A DNA stretch of 5,451 bases from Candidatus Bathyarchaeota archaeon (lineage in GTDB: Archaea > Thermoproteota > Bathyarchaeia > TCS64): assembly GCA_030602935.1 (NCBI GenBank), contig JAUVYU010000070.1:1-5451 (forward strand). The letters run 5' to 3'. The position numbers were made by a program, and so were the translations under genes. Shown one piece after another: positions 5,266 through 5,451 of this stretch. Position 1 is the first letter of the stretch; each line of letters begins with the position of its first letter. The notes under the pieces are model-generated. The model saw only the letters and a program-made list of their open reading frames with translations. It had not been told where the DNA came from and ran no database searches.

Positions 5266-5451
5266 ATGAGTGAACGAAATTCACTATACTTAGCTGTAAT
5301 TGCAATTATAATCGCTACAATCGCCATCGGAATGACATTTACTAAAACAGCAGGCCCCATGGGCCCCGCAGGTGCTGACGGTTCTGACGGTGCTGACGGT
5401 GCTACTGGCGCTGCTGGCGCTGTTGGTGCTGTTGGTCCCGCTGGTGCTACT
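5266..5451 (+). CDS. Collagen-like Gly-X-Y repeat protein, N-terminal part (runs off right edge)
   Basis: The 62 residues visible begin with a short polar segment (MSERNS), then a hydrophobic helix at about 7-24 that would act as a signal anchor or uncleaved signal, then from G30 eleven uninterrupted Gly-X-Y triplets to the window edge. The triplets are GPM, GPA, GAD, GSD, GAD, GAT, GAA, GAV, GAV, GPA, GAT, rich in alanine with some proline and aspartate. Such repeats can form a collagen-type triple helix, and bacterial or archaeal collagen-like proteins are usually exposed on the cell surface. The repeat codons favour GGT and GCT, unlike the GGG/GGC and GCC/GCG bias of the ccm genes, so the gene differs in base use. 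Its total length, any head domain and any C-terminal anchor are outside the window. It has its own promoter and need not be connected to cytochrome maturation. Confidence 0.85.
   Translation, partial: MSERNSLYLAVIAIIIATIAIGMTFTKTAGPMGPAGADGSDGADGATGAAGAVGAVGPAGAT

Overview
This window looks archaeal and carries a compact System I (Ccm) cytochrome c maturation locus, with a probable client cytochrome on one side and a collagen-like surface protein on the other. The archaeal reading rests on four things: TATA-like boxes about 25-35 bases before start codons, first genes with little or no leader, Shine-Dalgarno sites mainly inside the operon, and a CcmE of the CxxxY type known from archaea and some anaerobic bacteria. 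Coding DNA is GC-rich with many AGG arginine codons, while the gaps between transcription units are very AT-rich. The sequence alone does not resolve the lineage.

Layout, left to right. Bases 1-147 (minus strand) hold the first 49 codons of a secreted c-type cytochrome with a signal peptide and one CATCH haem-binding motif; it runs off the left edge. An AT-rich gap follows (148-403). ccmF (404-2329, minus) is full length. A 105-base divergent promoter region (2330-2434) separates it from a plus-strand operon: ccmC (2435-3115), a very small ccmD-like gene (3105-3215), ccmE (3230-3709), ccmA (3738-4379) and ccmB (4379-5062). These genes overlap or lie 14-28 bases apart. A second AT-rich gap (5063-5265) leads to the start of a collagen-like Gly-X-Y repeat protein (5266 to the right edge).

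Working model, from established knowledge of System I. CcmA and CcmB form an ABC transporter that drives release of haem-loaded CcmE from CcmC. CcmC, through its WWD domain and two histidines and with CcmD, loads haem covalently onto CcmE outside the membrane. CcmF, which also has a WWD domain and four conserved histidines, passes haem to the CXXCH motif of the apocytochrome. The cytochrome at the left edge is a natural client. No ccmG, ccmH or ccmI is present here, as reported for other CxxxY-type Ccm systems.

The most unusual points are the CxxxY CcmE with a second, C-terminal membrane helix, the roughly 36-residue CcmD candidate with a TTG start, a CcmF lacking the usual Glu in its EGS motif and carrying a vicinal Cys-Cys pair in its outer loop, and the adjoining collagen-like gene.
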